The notes: generated by a model from the letters alone, not told the origin. A stretch of DNA of 20,803 bases from UMGS172 sp045647525 (GCA_045647525.1 JAZRMK010000046.1:1-20803), one strand, 5' to 3'. Positions 1 to 8,820 are shown, counted from the stretch's first letter. Made by a program: numbers and translations.

Positions 1-527
1 TCCAACTTTCTGTAACGGTATCTTGAAATACCGCTGGCTTCCTCAAAAATATCGCGGCGTTCATTGGATTTTGAACTGACGATATTGTCAATTTTACCCT
101 GACCTATCATGGAGTATCCGTCACGTCCCAGACCAGTATCCATAAACAGCTCGTGAACGTCCTTCAAGCGCACTACGGCCTTGTTTATGAGATATTCGCT
201 CTCGTGCGAACGGAAATATCTTCTTGTAACAGCAACTTCGTCATTATCGAAATTTAAACTACGGTCTGAATTGTCGATGACTAATGTAACCTCAGCAAAT
301 CCGTGAGGACGTCGGTCGGCGGTACCGCTGAAAATAACATCCTCCATCGACTGTCCACGCAAGTTTTTGGTTGATTGTTCACCCAAAACCCAACGCACAG
401 CGTCCGAAATATTACTTTTTCCGCTACCGTTCGGTCCAACGACCGCAGTAACACCCTTGCCGAAACGCAAAACCGTTTTGTCTGCAAAGGATTTAAAACC
501 CTGAATTTCGATAGATTTTAAATACAA
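1..527 (-). CDS. smc: Chromosome segregation ATPase SMC, N-terminal part (runs off left edge)
   Basis: Partial gene: about 175 codons of an SMC protein that normally has close to 1,190. SMC dimers with ScpA/ScpB compact and segregate the chromosome. The translation begins LYLKSIEIQGFKSFADKT, the standard SMC opening, and has Walker A GPNGSGKSN near residues 32-40, followed by DAVRWVLGEQ and a region ending GQGKID...RRDIFEEASGI, all typical of the SMC head before the first coiled coil. The start is TTG at 527-525; no ATG fits, and AAAGGA lies about 10 bases upstream, inside the end of the preceding gene. It begins 2 bases after the stop of the radical SAM gene, so it is the last gene seen in the long minus-strand operon and is likely translationally coupled. 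The hinge, second coiled coil and Walker B half lie outside the window. Confidence 0.96.
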   Translation of the reverse strand, partial: MYLKSIEIQGFKSFADKTVLRFGKGVTAVVGPNGSGKSNISDAVRWVLGEQSTKNLRGQSMEDVIFSGTADRRPHGFAEVTLVIDNSDRSLNFDNDEVAVTRRYFRSHESEYLINKAVVRLKDVHELFMDTGLGRDGYSMIGQGKIDNIVSSKSNERRDIFEEASGISRYRYRKL

Positions 528-529
528 AT

Positions 530-1519
530 TTATTCATCCTTTCGGATTTCCACCTCACCCACTGCAACATCGGGAGAGGTTAAAACCCTCAATTTATATC
601 CTTGATTTTCTAATCTTTTAATGTTTTCTCTTTTCTGACCGACCGCTTTTGAAACTGATTTAGGGTTGACGGTCAAGATATATTGCCCTTTTTCATTTAA
701 TCGGGGAAGCGTTTTTTTATAAATAATTCTGCTTTCGACCAACTCACCGAAAGATGCATGCCACGGGCCTGCAACTATTGATTTTTCATCGACGGTGTGA
801 AGCCCGGTACGAATCACTTTTATGCCATGCTCTTCAAATAAAGTCTTTAATTCGGCACAAAGTTCCACCGTTTCTTCCAGAGAAGGCGGTGTATATTCAC
901 CGCTTTTAAAAAGTTTGGCAAGCAGCGTATTTTCTAAGGTTATCGTGGGGTATATCCTCACAGTTTCGGGTTTTAACTGGACAATTCTTTCGGCTGTGTA
1001 CCGATCCTTGCTAATATCACTGCCGTACAGTCCCGTCATCATCTGCAACCCTAATTCAAAGCCCGCACCCTTTATCAAATTGCAGGCGTTTTCCACCTGT
1101 TGTGCCGTGTGGCCGCGTTTATTGAGACTTAAAACATCATCGCATAAACTTTGCGCTCCAAGCTCTATTGCCGTAACTTTGTACGACTTTAAAACATTTA
1201 AAATTTCTTCATTGATAGCATCAGGCCTGGTAGAAACTCTGATTCCCTTGACCGACGAATCCTTAACAAAGGTGTATGCTGCCTCTAACAGTTCCAACAT
1301 AAGTTCGCGTTCAATCGCTGTAAAACTACCGCCAAAGAAGGCTATCTCGGTGTTTTCTCGATCATATTTGGGTGATTTCATTGCCGTTTCCACTGCCGAC
1401 TTGACAACCGACGCAGAAGGCACGTTCTGCTGACCCGTAATACTGCACTGGTCGCAGAAGCTACACATATTAGGACACCCCAGATGAGGCACAAAAATCG
1501 AAATATTCGAATGAATCAT
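530..1519 (-). CDS. Elp3-like radical SAM protein between rnc and smc, function unknown
   Basis: Protein of 329 residues with a radical SAM cluster motif near the N-terminus, CPNMCSFC, giving Cys15, Cys19 and Cys22 in the CX3CX2C spacing that binds a 4Fe-4S cluster and S-adenosylmethionine. FFGGSF near residue 62 matches the usual SAM-binding GGE-type strand, and TRPD, ELGAQS and RGHT follow as in the Elp3/coproporphyrinogen-oxidase-like branch. There is no C-terminal GNAT acetyltransferase domain, so it is not a full Elp3. The ATG overlaps the rnc stop by 4 bases (ATGA), and smc starts 2 bases after its stop. From general knowledge, a gene of this kind in this slot is common in Clostridia, but I know of no established substrate. 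The fold is certain; the reaction is not. Confidence 0.9.
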   Translation of the reverse strand: MIHSNISIFVPHLGCPNMCSFCDQCSITGQQNVPSASVVKSAVETAMKSPKYDRENTEIAFFGGSFTAIERELMLELLEAAYTFVKDSSVKGIRVSTRPDAINEEILNVLKSYKVTAIELGAQSLCDDVLSLNKRGHTAQQVENACNLIKGAGFELGLQMMTGLYGSDISKDRYTAERIVQLKPETVRIYPTITLENTLLAKLFKSGEYTPPSLEETVELCAELKTLFEEHGIKVIRTGLHTVDEKSIVAGPWHASFGELVESRIIYKKTLPRLNEKGQYILTVNPKSVSKAVGQKRENIKRLENQGYKLRVLTSPDVAVGEVEIRKDE

Positions 1520-2199
1520 ACAGGTCTTCCCATCAACTCCAAAGCCTGTCGTGCGGCATACTGTTCAGCCTGCTTTTTACTGCCTGCGGTGCCTTTGCCT
1601 ATTACATTGGAATTCAATCTTACCTCAACGGTAAACTTCTTTTCGTGATCGGGTCCTTCCTCACCCACCAGCACATACAAAAGCTCTTCCTCGCGGTTGC
1701 GCTGGATTATTTCCTGCAACTGCGTTTTATAATCGTGGAATGCTTCCTTTACCGATTGATTCTTGATTTCAGGGATAATGAATCGGTGAACGTGCTTTAT
1801 TGCCACTTCCATACCGCCGTCAAGATACATCGCTGCAAGCACTGCTTCAAAAGCATCTGCCAAAATCGAAGGACGTGATGCACCTCCGTTTTGCTGTTCT
1901 CCCCTGCCTAAAAGCAGGAATCTGCCAAGATCCAACTCCTTTGCGAAGACCGACAACGACTTTTCGCAAACAAGTGACGCTCTTAATTTTGTCAATTCAC
2001 CTTCCGGTAAATCCTTGTACTGTTCAAAAATGTACTCGGCAACAATGACCGACAGTACCGAGTCACCCAAAAATTCTAATCGCTCATTAGACTGCACTCC
2101 GTTTTTAACCTCATTACAGTAAGAGGTGTGCGACAATGCACGTTTGAGCAATTCTTTATTGCGAAACTCGTAACCTAAAATTTTCTCTAATTCTTTCAT
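1516..2199 (-). CDS. rnc: Ribonuclease III
   Basis: Endoribonuclease that cleaves double-stranded RNA in rRNA precursors and some mRNAs. At 227 residues it has normal length. The catalytic domain carries the family signature NERLEFLGDS at residues 38-47 (metal ligands Glu42 and Asp46) and the second acidic pair in ILADAFEAVLAAMYLDGG (Asp115, Glu118). A double-stranded RNA-binding domain fills about residues 156-224, with the GKGTAGSKKQAEQYAARQAL ending typical of it. The ATG shares one base with the plsX stop (TAATG) and its own stop overlaps the next start by 4 bases, so translation is coupled on both sides. In many bacteria acpP sits between plsX and rnc; here there is none. Confidence 0.97.
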   Translation of the reverse strand: MKELEKILGYEFRNKELLKRALSHTSYCNEVKNGVQSNERLEFLGDSVLSVIVAEYIFEQYKDLPEGELTKLRASLVCEKSLSVFAKELDLGRFLLLGRGEQQNGGASRPSILADAFEAVLAAMYLDGGMEVAIKHVHRFIIPEIKNQSVKEAFHDYKTQLQEIIQRNREEELLYVLVGEEGPDHEKKFTVEVRLNSNVIGKGTAGSKKQAEQYAARQALELMGRPV

Positions 2200-3212
2200 T
2201 ATTCTGCCTTTTCTTCGGTAATCTGGATTTTTGCCATACCGTCGGCAACCTTATCTACAATTTTATTTTCTACGCAGACGCTTGCCTGGTAAATAGCATT
2301 TTTAATGGCAGTTGCATTCGAACTGCCGTGAGCCTTTATAACCGGCTTTTTAACACCCAAAACAGGTGCTCCGCCCACTGCACTATAATCAAACATACTC
2401 TTTAAAGAATACATCTTCTTCTTGGCAAGCAACGCGGCTATTTTAGTTTTGAAAGAGCTCATAAACATCTCTTTTATCATCTTCATAAGCGTGCCTGCAA
2501 CACCCTCATAAAGCTTTAAGGTGACGTTACCTGTGAATCCATCGGTAATAACTGCGTCACAAACGCCATTCGGCACATCACGGGCTTCAACATTACCAAC
2601 AAAGTTAATCGGGCTTTCCTGCAAAAGCTTATAGGCTTCAAGACGCAGTGTATCGCCTTTTGTGTCCTCAGTGCCGATATTAAGAAGAGCGATTTCGGGA
2701 TTTTCAATTCCCATAACATTCTTCATATAAACCGACGACATAAGTCCGAACTGTTGAAGCATTTCGGGTCGACATTCAGCATTGGCGCCAACATCCATTA
2801 TCATAAATCTTCTGTTTTTACCGGGAACAACAGTGCCCAACGCAGGACGTTTAATACCTTTGATTCGTTTAACAATAAAGGTTGCACCAACTATTATAGC
2901 ACCGGTACTGCCGGCCGAAACAACAGCATCAGCCTCACCGTCTGCTGCCAATTTCATTGCAAGACCTAATGAAGTGTTCTTCTTGGATTTCACAAGTTCA
3001 GTCGGCTGGTCATGCATATCAAAAACCTCATCGGTATGCACGATTTCCATGCCGTCAAGGCTTATTTTATTGTTACTTGCACACTCTTTGATTTTTTGCT
3101 CGTCGCCTACGAGTACAACATTAACACCGTATTCCTTTACGGCTGCGGCAGCTCCCTCGATTATCGCCAACGGTGCATTATCTCCGCCAAAAGCATCTAC
3201 TGCTATTTTCAT
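2199..3212 (-). CDS. plsX: Phosphate acyltransferase PlsX
   Basis: Converts acyl-ACP and phosphate to acyl-phosphate, the donor used by PlsY in the first acylation of glycerol-3-phosphate during phospholipid synthesis; a peripheral membrane enzyme. The 337 residues match family length. Diagnostic blocks are the start MKIAVDAFGGDNAP, SAGSTGAIIVGATF, MDVGANAECRPEMLQQFG, VITDGFTGNVTLKLYEG and GGAPVLGVKKPVIKAHGSS. The start is supported by AGGAG 7 bases upstream of the ATG. It lies 16 bases after trmFO and overlaps rnc by one base. The usual partner gene acpP is missing from this cluster, so acyl carrier protein must be encoded elsewhere. Confidence 0.97.
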   Translation of the reverse strand: MKIAVDAFGGDNAPLAIIEGAAAAVKEYGVNVVLVGDEQKIKECASNNKISLDGMEIVHTDEVFDMHDQPTELVKSKKNTSLGLAMKLAADGEADAVVSAGSTGAIIVGATFIVKRIKGIKRPALGTVVPGKNRRFMIMDVGANAECRPEMLQQFGLMSSVYMKNVMGIENPEIALLNIGTEDTKGDTLRLEAYKLLQESPINFVGNVEARDVPNGVCDAVITDGFTGNVTLKLYEGVAGTLMKMIKEMFMSSFKTKIAALLAKKKMYSLKSMFDYSAVGGAPVLGVKKPVIKAHGSSNATAIKNAIYQASVCVENKIVDKVADGMAKIQITEEKAE

Positions 3213-3228
3213 AACGTTCTCCTAAAAT

Positions 3229-4527
3229 TTAAAGATTTTGTTTGAACCACTGTGCCGAACGCTCGGCCAAAGCTTGATATCTTAGTTGCTTGTCCTTAAT
3301 CTTCTCATCCAACGGCGGCAAAACGCCGAAGTTTGCGCCCATAGGTTGAAAATCAGTTATTTCGCTGTTAGAAATATAATCGCTCAAAGCACCTATCATT
3401 GTATATCGGGGGAATTTCACTGAATCTTCACCCTTTATCTTGCTTATAACACTCAAAGCCGCAACAATACCAGATGCAGCCGATTCCATATACCCTTCAA
3501 CACCTGAAATTTGTCCCGCAAAGAAGACTTTGGGGTGTTTTTTCATTGAAAAATCAGAGTTTAATAGTTTTGGGGAATTTATAAATGAATTTCGGTGCAT
3601 AACGCCGTAACGCACAAACTCGGCATTTTCGAGTCCCGGTATCATCGAAAAGACTCTTTTTTGTTCAGGGAATTTCAAATTAGTCTGAAAACCAACAAGG
3701 TTATACATAGTACCTTCTTTTGTTTCCTTCCTCAACTGAACAACCGCCCAGGGTCTATGGCCTGTATTGGGGTCACGAAGGCCAACGGGTTTCATAGGGC
3801 CAAAACGTGCAGCATCAAGGCCGCGTGATGCCAGAATCTCAATCGGCATACAGCCTTCATACACCTTTAAAGGCGCATCAACATCGTGGAGTTTGGCTCT
3901 TTCGGCATTGACCAAAGCGTTGTGAAACGCCTCATACTCTGCCTTATTAAAGGGACAGTTTATATAATCGTCGCCATCACCCTTATCATATCGGCTTGCC
4001 GAAAACGCCTTGGTCATATCGACACTTTCGGCAGTAACAATAGGTGCCGCGGCATCGAAAAAGTTAAGGTAATCTTCACCGCAGAGCGCTTTTATGCTGT
4101 CTGCCAACTTCCCATCAGTCAAAGGGCCCGAGGCAATTATTGTATAACTGTCGGCATCAAGTTCGGTTACTTCTTCACTCTTCACCGTTATGTTAGGATG
4201 GCTTTTGATCTTTTCTGTAATGTATTTCGAAAACTCATTACGATCGACCGCCAACGCGCCGCCTGCCGGCACTGCACACTGTTTGGCAGCCTCAATACAA
4301 ACCGAGCCTAAATACTCCATTTCCCACTTCAAAAGTCCTGCCGCAGAGTTAAACCGCTCAGCCTTTAAAGAGTTGGAGCAAACAAGTTCCGCAAAAAGCG
4401 GACTTTTATGAGCAGGTGAAAACTTTTGCGGTTTCATCTCATAAAGTTCTACCGAAAGACCTGATTCGGCTAATTTGAAAGCCGCTTCACAGCCTGCCAG
4501 ACCTGCTCCGATAACCTTAATCTTCAT
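3229..4527 (-). CDS. trmFO: Folate/FAD-dependent tRNA m5U54 methyltransferase TrmFO
   Basis: Methylates U54 in the T-loop of tRNA using 5,10-methylenetetrahydrofolate and reduced FAD, the Gram-positive alternative to SAM-dependent TrmA. It has 432 residues when started at ATG 4527 (MKIKVIGAGLAGCEAA); the frame stays open 46 codons further upstream, but that stretch lies within topA and has no family similarity. An FAD dinucleotide motif (GAGLAGCEAA) is at residues 7-16. Two cysteines at family-conserved positions are present: Cys50 in FAELVCSNS and Cys226 in VYEGCMPIE. The C-terminal block FFAGQISGVEGYMESAASG is characteristic. The start overlaps the end of topA by 11 bases, and AAGGAAG within topA serves as ribosome binding site. 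The topA-trmFO pairing is a classical Firmicutes arrangement. Confidence 0.97.
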   Translation of the reverse strand: MKIKVIGAGLAGCEAAFKLAESGLSVELYEMKPQKFSPAHKSPLFAELVCSNSLKAERFNSAAGLLKWEMEYLGSVCIEAAKQCAVPAGGALAVDRNEFSKYITEKIKSHPNITVKSEEVTELDADSYTIIASGPLTDGKLADSIKALCGEDYLNFFDAAAPIVTAESVDMTKAFSASRYDKGDGDDYINCPFNKAEYEAFHNALVNAERAKLHDVDAPLKVYEGCMPIEILASRGLDAARFGPMKPVGLRDPNTGHRPWAVVQLRKETKEGTMYNLVGFQTNLKFPEQKRVFSMIPGLENAEFVRYGVMHRNSFINSPKLLNSDFSMKKHPKVFFAGQISGVEGYMESAASGIVAALSVISKIKGEDSVKFPRYTMIGALSDYISNSEITDFQPMGANFGVLPPLDEKIKDKQLRYQALAERSAQWFKQNL

Positions 4528-6631
4528 CAGAAGTTTCTTCCTTTTTTGCTTTGCGGCGAGTGGCGGTCTTTTCGTAACCGCAACCTTCGGCCAAGCACTT
4601 GACCTTGCCGCGATTTTTAAAGAGCGTTTTGCCGCATTCAGGACACAACTCCTTGGTTGGTTCATCCCATGTCATAAACTTACATTTTGGATATGAACCG
4701 CAGCCGAAGAACTTCTTACCCTTTTTGGTGTTACGCTGTACAAGGTTACTGCCGCATTCGGGGCAGGTGCCGGGAAGGTCGTGCACAATAGGTTTGGTGT
4801 TCTTGCATTCGGGATATCCGGGGCAAGCCAAAAACTTGCCGAAACGACCCGATTTAATAACCATCTTTTTGCCGCAAAGTTCGCAAATCTCCTCGGTTTC
4901 CTCATCGGGAACCTTCAGATGCTTGCCGTCCATATCTTTTTCGGCGCTCTTTAACGTCTTATCAAAATCGTCGTAAAATTCACGTATGGTATCGGTCCAG
5001 TTACGCTTGCCGTCACCTATCTGGTCAAGTTTTTCTTCCATACCTGCGGTGAATTTAACATCGACTATCTTCTTGAAATATTCACACATCAACTCGGTAA
5101 CAGTTTCACCGAGAGGTGTGGGTGCAAAAGCCTTGTTAATTTTAGTAATGTACTCACGCTGTTCAACATTGGAAACGATAGGCGCATAGGTAGACGGACG
5201 GCCGATACCGTTTTCTTCCAAAGTCTTAGTAAGCGTTGCGTAGTTATATCTTGCGGGAGGTTGAGTGAAGTGCTGTTCGCCTTTAATTCCCTTGGTGGAA
5301 TCGACCTTCAATTCCTCACCGACAGTAAGTGCGGGAACGTTGCAGTTCTGCTCCTCGTCAATATCCTTGCCCTCAACATAAAGTGCAGCATAACCGTCAA
5401 ACTTGACTTTATATCCGCTGGCTTTAAAGAGGTAATCACCGTTAACAATATCTGCACTGACTGTTTCTCTGACCTGTGCCGCCATAAGACTTGCCATAAA
5501 TCTGTCCCAAACGAGTTTGTAAAGTTTGTACTGCTCGGCAGTGACCGATGCTTTAACGGCCTCGGGAGGAAGATCCATACTGGTAGGACGAATGGCCTCG
5601 TGAGCATCCTGCGCACCCTTTTTAGCCTTAAAATATCTCGGCTTTGCGGGAAGGTAGTTTGCACCAAAGTGTTCGGTTATAAACTTATTGGCATTGGCTC
5701 TTGCTTCTTCGGAAATACGCAACGAGTCGGTTCTCATATATGTGATAAGACCGGTAGTGCCCCTGCCTGCGATATCAACGCCTTCATAAAGCGCCTGAGC
5801 CACACGCATGGTTCTCTTACCGTCATATCCTAACTTTCTTGCCGCCTCCTGCTGCATTGTAGATGTATTAAACGGTGGAGCAGGTTGCAAGGTCTTAGTA
5901 CCGTTCTTGATATTCTGAACCTTGAAAGCACCGCTTTTAACCGACTCCAAGATAGCATTGGCTTCCTCTTCGTTGGTGATAGCCACCTTCTTGCCGTCGG
6001 CAGTGCCGTAGAACGATACAGTGAACTTCTTTCTGTCTTTTACAAGTGTTGCTTCGACTGTCCAATATTCTTCGGGTTTGAAATCCTTGATTTCCTTTTC
6101 CCTATCAACAATAAGTCTTAAAACAACCGATTGAACTCGACCTGCCGAAAGTCCTCTTTTTACCTTTTTCCAAAGGAACGGACTGAGTTTATAACCAACA
6201 AGACGGTCCAGCACGCGACGTGCCTGCTGAGCATCAACAAGGTTCAAATCAACACTTCTTGGATTGCCCATACCTGTATTTACACCGCTTTTTGTAATCT
6301 CATTAAAAACAACGCGGTTGCAAGCATTTATATCAAGTTCCAGGATATGAGCCAAATGCCAGGCAATAGCCTCACCCTCGCGGTCCGGGTCGGTTGCGAG
6401 GTAAACAAAATCACTTTGGGCTGCGGCGTCCTTCAATTTCTTGATAACGTCCTTTTTAGCCGCAAGGTTCATATACTTGGGTTCAAAATCATTTTCAATA
6501 TCAATACCTATTTTGGATTTTGGGAGGTCACGGACATGTCCGGTTGAGGCCAAGACCTCGTAACCAGCGCCCAAATAACCTTTTACAGTTTTTGCTTTGG
6601 AGGGAGACTCCAAAATAACGAGTTTCGACAT
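4517..6631 (-). CDS. topA: DNA topoisomerase I (type IA)
   Basis: Relaxes negative supercoils through a transient 5'-phosphotyrosine bond. It has 704 residues from ATG 6631 (MSKLVILESPSKAKT, the family N-terminus); an in-frame ATG five codons earlier at 6646 is less likely because a GAAAG directly abuts it with no spacing. The TOPRIM acidic set is visible: Glu8 in LES and DPDREGEA at 81-88. The active tyrosine is Tyr298 in GLITYMRTDS. Three C-terminal four-cysteine zinc fingers follow, beginning at Cys583, Cys623 and Cys663, with a basic tail rich in Arg and Lys. It begins 38 bases after dprA and overlaps trmFO by 11 bases. No separate promoter was recognised in the short gap. Confidence 0.97.
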   Translation of the reverse strand: MSKLVILESPSKAKTVKGYLGAGYEVLASTGHVRDLPKSKIGIDIENDFEPKYMNLAAKKDVIKKLKDAAAQSDFVYLATDPDREGEAIAWHLAHILELDINACNRVVFNEITKSGVNTGMGNPRSVDLNLVDAQQARRVLDRLVGYKLSPFLWKKVKRGLSAGRVQSVVLRLIVDREKEIKDFKPEEYWTVEATLVKDRKKFTVSFYGTADGKKVAITNEEEANAILESVKSGAFKVQNIKNGTKTLQPAPPFNTSTMQQEAARKLGYDGKRTMRVAQALYEGVDIAGRGTTGLITYMRTDSLRISEEARANANKFITEHFGANYLPAKPRYFKAKKGAQDAHEAIRPTSMDLPPEAVKASVTAEQYKLYKLVWDRFMASLMAAQVRETVSADIVNGDYLFKASGYKVKFDGYAALYVEGKDIDEEQNCNVPALTVGEELKVDSTKGIKGEQHFTQPPARYNYATLTKTLEENGIGRPSTYAPIVSNVEQREYITKINKAFAPTPLGETVTELMCEYFKKIVDVKFTAGMEEKLDQIGDGKRNWTDTIREFYDDFDKTLKSAEKDMDGKHLKVPDEETEEICELCGKKMVIKSGRFGKFLACPGYPECKNTKPIVHDLPGTCPECGSNLVQRNTKKGKKFFGCGSYPKCKFMTWDEPTKELCPECGKTLFKNRGKVKCLAEGCGYEKTATRRKAKKEETSDED

Positions 6632-6669
6632 AAAAGTTTCACACATCTTTCAATATATTAAAATCTAAA

Positions 6670-7878
6670 TTAAACAAGTTTGAATCTTCCACCGGGAAGA
6701 GTGACAACCATTCCGAAAATTTCAAGCTCTGTGAACGAGCCTAAGACATCGCCCACATCCATCGCGGTGCTGTCAACGATATCATCGGCGGTAAATTCCG
6801 GCATTTGCAATTTGCCTATTGCCTCATAAACGTTTCTCGCACTATCTGAAAGTTGCGATAAATCAACCTCATCAATCGGGGGAGTCGCACTACTGCAAGA
6901 GTTATCATCACCCTGCATTTTCGTTTGCTTTGAAACCACACTTACCGTCTCGTCATCAGAATACGAAGGCATTTTCGACCTTTCTTTTGAAACATGAACA
7001 AGAGAAGGGTACTTCAAAGCATATTCACTTATGACATCGTTAATATTAAGCAACGGTTTTGCACCGTCAGACAACAAACGGTTTGAGCCTGCATATTGAG
7101 GCAACGACGGACTTCCCGGCACGACAAACACATCTCGTCCTTGTTCTGCCGCGTGCCTTGCGGTTATAAGAGTTCCGCTTCTTTCGCCGCCCTCAATTAC
7201 AATAACACCGTCGGCAAGACCTGATAAAATTCGGTTTCTTTGCTGGAATGTTCCTTTGGTAACATCCGTTGAAGTTGGATATTCGGTAATAAGACAACCG
7301 TTTTCGGCTATCCTTTCACGCAAATCAGCGTTAGTTTTAAGATAATCGCTATTGATACCTGCGCCAAGAACCGCGATGGTTTTGCCACCTGCATCCAGAG
7401 CACCTATATGTGCCGCCTTATCTCCACCGACTGCACCGCCGCTGACGACGGTAAAACCTGCCGACGAAAGTGTGTTAGCAACGACATACGCGCACCTTTC
7501 ACCGTAGAAACTTATCTTCCTCGGACCGACAATGGATATCACGGGCAGGTTGTCGATATTAAACATTTCACCCTTAACGTAGAGAACTGCCGGCGGGTCG
7601 GGAATATTGAGCAACCTTGTGGGATAAAATTCATCCTCAGGTGTAATGATATTTATTCCGCTTTTTATCGATTCATTCAAGATAGAATAAACTTTTCTTC
7701 GGGATATTTTATGCAATCTATCCACTTGCACCTTGTTCAAACGGCATTTTGCAATTTTCTCACCGTCAGGTGCTTGCCAAAATGCTTTGGCAGTGCCGTA
7801 CACCGAAAGCACACGGCTCATCGCTTCACTACCAAATCCCAACACCTGTTGAAGCCACACATAATACTCTGCGGTCAT
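6670..7878 (-). CDS. dprA: DNA-processing protein DprA (Smf)
   Basis: Binds incoming single-stranded DNA in transformation and loads RecA. It has 402 residues. An N-terminal helical (SAM/HhH-like) part covers about 1-80. The Rossmann-type DprA core runs from SIVGPRKISFYG (about residue 115) through SGGAVGGDKAAH, AVLGAGI, QQRNRILSGLAD and GTLITARHAAEQGRDVFVVP to about 290. A polar, Ser/Asp-rich linker at 295-340 leads to a C-terminal winged-helix domain ending GGRFKLV. The core reads AVGGD where many homologues have ARGID; I would not infer loss of function from that. ATG overlaps the preceding methyltransferase stop by 4 bases (ATGA). No other competence gene is in the window, so a role in natural transformation is not shown here. 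Confidence 0.95.
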   Translation of the reverse strand: MTAEYYVWLQQVLGFGSEAMSRVLSVYGTAKAFWQAPDGEKIAKCRLNKVQVDRLHKISRRKVYSILNESIKSGINIITPEDEFYPTRLLNIPDPPAVLYVKGEMFNIDNLPVISIVGPRKISFYGERCAYVVANTLSSAGFTVVSGGAVGGDKAAHIGALDAGGKTIAVLGAGINSDYLKTNADLRERIAENGCLITEYPTSTDVTKGTFQQRNRILSGLADGVIVIEGGERSGTLITARHAAEQGRDVFVVPGSPSLPQYAGSNRLLSDGAKPLLNINDVISEYALKYPSLVHVSKERSKMPSYSDDETVSVVSKQTKMQGDDNSCSSATPPIDEVDLSQLSDSARNVYEAIGKLQMPEFTADDIVDSTAMDVGDVLGSFTELEIFGMVVTLPGGRFKLV

Positions 7879-8672
7879 TTGTTTTCACCGTTACGAACCA
7901 TTTCCCACATTAAAACCGAGGCAGCTGCCGCAGCATTAAGCGATTCTGCTCTACCATTCATAGGAATAGTCACTGTAGCGTCGCTGACATTTATTGCAGC
8001 CTCACTCAAACCGTTAGCTTCGTTACCGATGAGAACGGCACAGTTACCCGAAAATTTTGCCTCTGTTACCGAAAAATCGGCATCCTTTATCACAGAAGCC
8101 CATATTTTAAATCCCTTTTGCTTTAAAGTATTCATATCACCAAGAAAATCGTCACTCACCAAAACGGGCAGACGTAAAAGCGCACCCATAGAGGCTCGTT
8201 GAGATTTTGGTGAAAACGGGTCGCAACTTACATTGGAAATAATAAGTCCCGAAATACCGAACGCCTCTGCCGTACGGGCAATAGCACCGAGATTTGAAGG
8301 ATCAGATGTATTTTCCAAAACAACATACTTTCCGTTTTTAATGGAATCAACGGTAATGTCGCAAGGCTTCTTAACAACACACAGCACACCTTGGGGGTTC
8401 ACTGTATCACAGAATGATTTGAAAAGGTTTTCGGGGACCTTTACAAGTGACCTTGATTTAGAAAAAACGACATTAAGACGGTTTGATTCCTGCAAAGTAT
8501 CCGAAACGATAGTTGTATCAATAGCAAAGCCGTTTTCGGCGGCATCAGCACAAAGCCGTAAACCTTCAAGCACAAATACGCCCTGCTCTTTGCGCTCACG
8601 TGCAGATGACATAAGCTTACGAACCGACTTGATAAGCTTATTCTCTTTACTGCTTATATACTCAAAATTCAA
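7875..8672 (-). CDS. SpoU/TrmH-family RNA 2'-O-ribose methyltransferase (YsgA/TsnR type)
   Basis: SAM-dependent enzyme of the SPOUT fold that methylates a ribose 2'-OH, most likely in rRNA; the exact site cannot be read from sequence. It has 265 residues: an N-terminal RNA-recognition domain (1-105, with VFVLEGLRLCADA) and the knotted catalytic domain with the three SpoU motifs, NTSDPSNLGAIARTAEAFG at about 121-139, VLIGNEANGLS at about 213-223, and IPMNGRAESLNAAAAASVLMW at about 236-256, trimmed here to its key core (IPM...ESLN.A.AASV). The start is TTG at 8672-8670, with GAGGTGG and AAAGG just upstream. It is the first gene of the eight-gene minus-strand operon, whose promoter lies 45 bases upstream, and it overlaps dprA by 4 bases. 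Confidence 0.93.
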   Translation of the reverse strand: MNFEYISSKENKLIKSVRKLMSSARERKEQGVFVLEGLRLCADAAENGFAIDTTIVSDTLQESNRLNVVFSKSRSLVKVPENLFKSFCDTVNPQGVLCVVKKPCDITVDSIKNGKYVVLENTSDPSNLGAIARTAEAFGISGLIISNVSCDPFSPKSQRASMGALLRLPVLVSDDFLGDMNTLKQKGFKIWASVIKDADFSVTEAKFSGNCAVLIGNEANGLSEAAINVSDATVTIPMNGRAESLNAAAAASVLMWEMVRNGENK

Positions 8673-8716
8673 AGCCTTTCCACCTCATCGCATACTACTT
8701 CACTATATATTTTTGT

Positions 8717-8745
8717 AGTATAGCAGAATTTCACATCAAAATCAA
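8717..8745 (-). promoter_or_regulatory. Sigma-A type promoter of the methyltransferase-dprA-topA-...-smc operon
   Basis: On the minus strand TTGATT (8745-8740) and TATACT (8722-8717) are separated by exactly 17 bases, and TGC precedes the -10 as an extended -10. Predicted transcription start is near 8710, about 38 bases before the TTG start codon. No other convincing promoter appears before the left edge, so eight genes may depend on it. Confidence 0.8.
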
Positions 8746-8782
8746 CACATTTTAAAATTTCTCTTACAATATATACAAAACG

Positions 8783-8820
8783 TAAAAAAATATCCCGTAA
8801 GGCGTACCTTACGGGATATT
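8783..8820 (-). terminator. Rho-independent terminator of the EF-G-like gene
   Basis: A perfect 14-bp stem, AATATCCCGTAAGG (8789-8802) with CCTTACGGGATATT (8807-8820), closes a 4-base loop. On the minus strand it is followed by seven to eight T residues (8790-8784). It lies 11 bases past the stop of the EF-G-like gene and upstream of the promoter of the next operon, so it separates the two transcription units. Confidence 0.93.

Noticed and set aside
822..1433. 203-codon plus-strand frame opposite the radical SAM gene
   Set aside because: Antisense to a gene with a clear catalytic motif; serine-rich, no recognisable motif, no ribosome binding site of note.
4528..4665. N-terminal extension of trmFO by 46 codons
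   Set aside because: The extension overlaps the topA zinc-finger coding region, is rich in Arg/Lys/Ala without family similarity, and a well-placed AAGGAAG precedes the ATG at 4527.
7408..8202. Long open frame (264 codons) on the plus strand opposite dprA and the RNA methyltransferase
   Set aside because: It is antisense to two clearly recognised genes, shows no domain pattern, and crosses their junction. It is an open-frame shadow of their codon usage.
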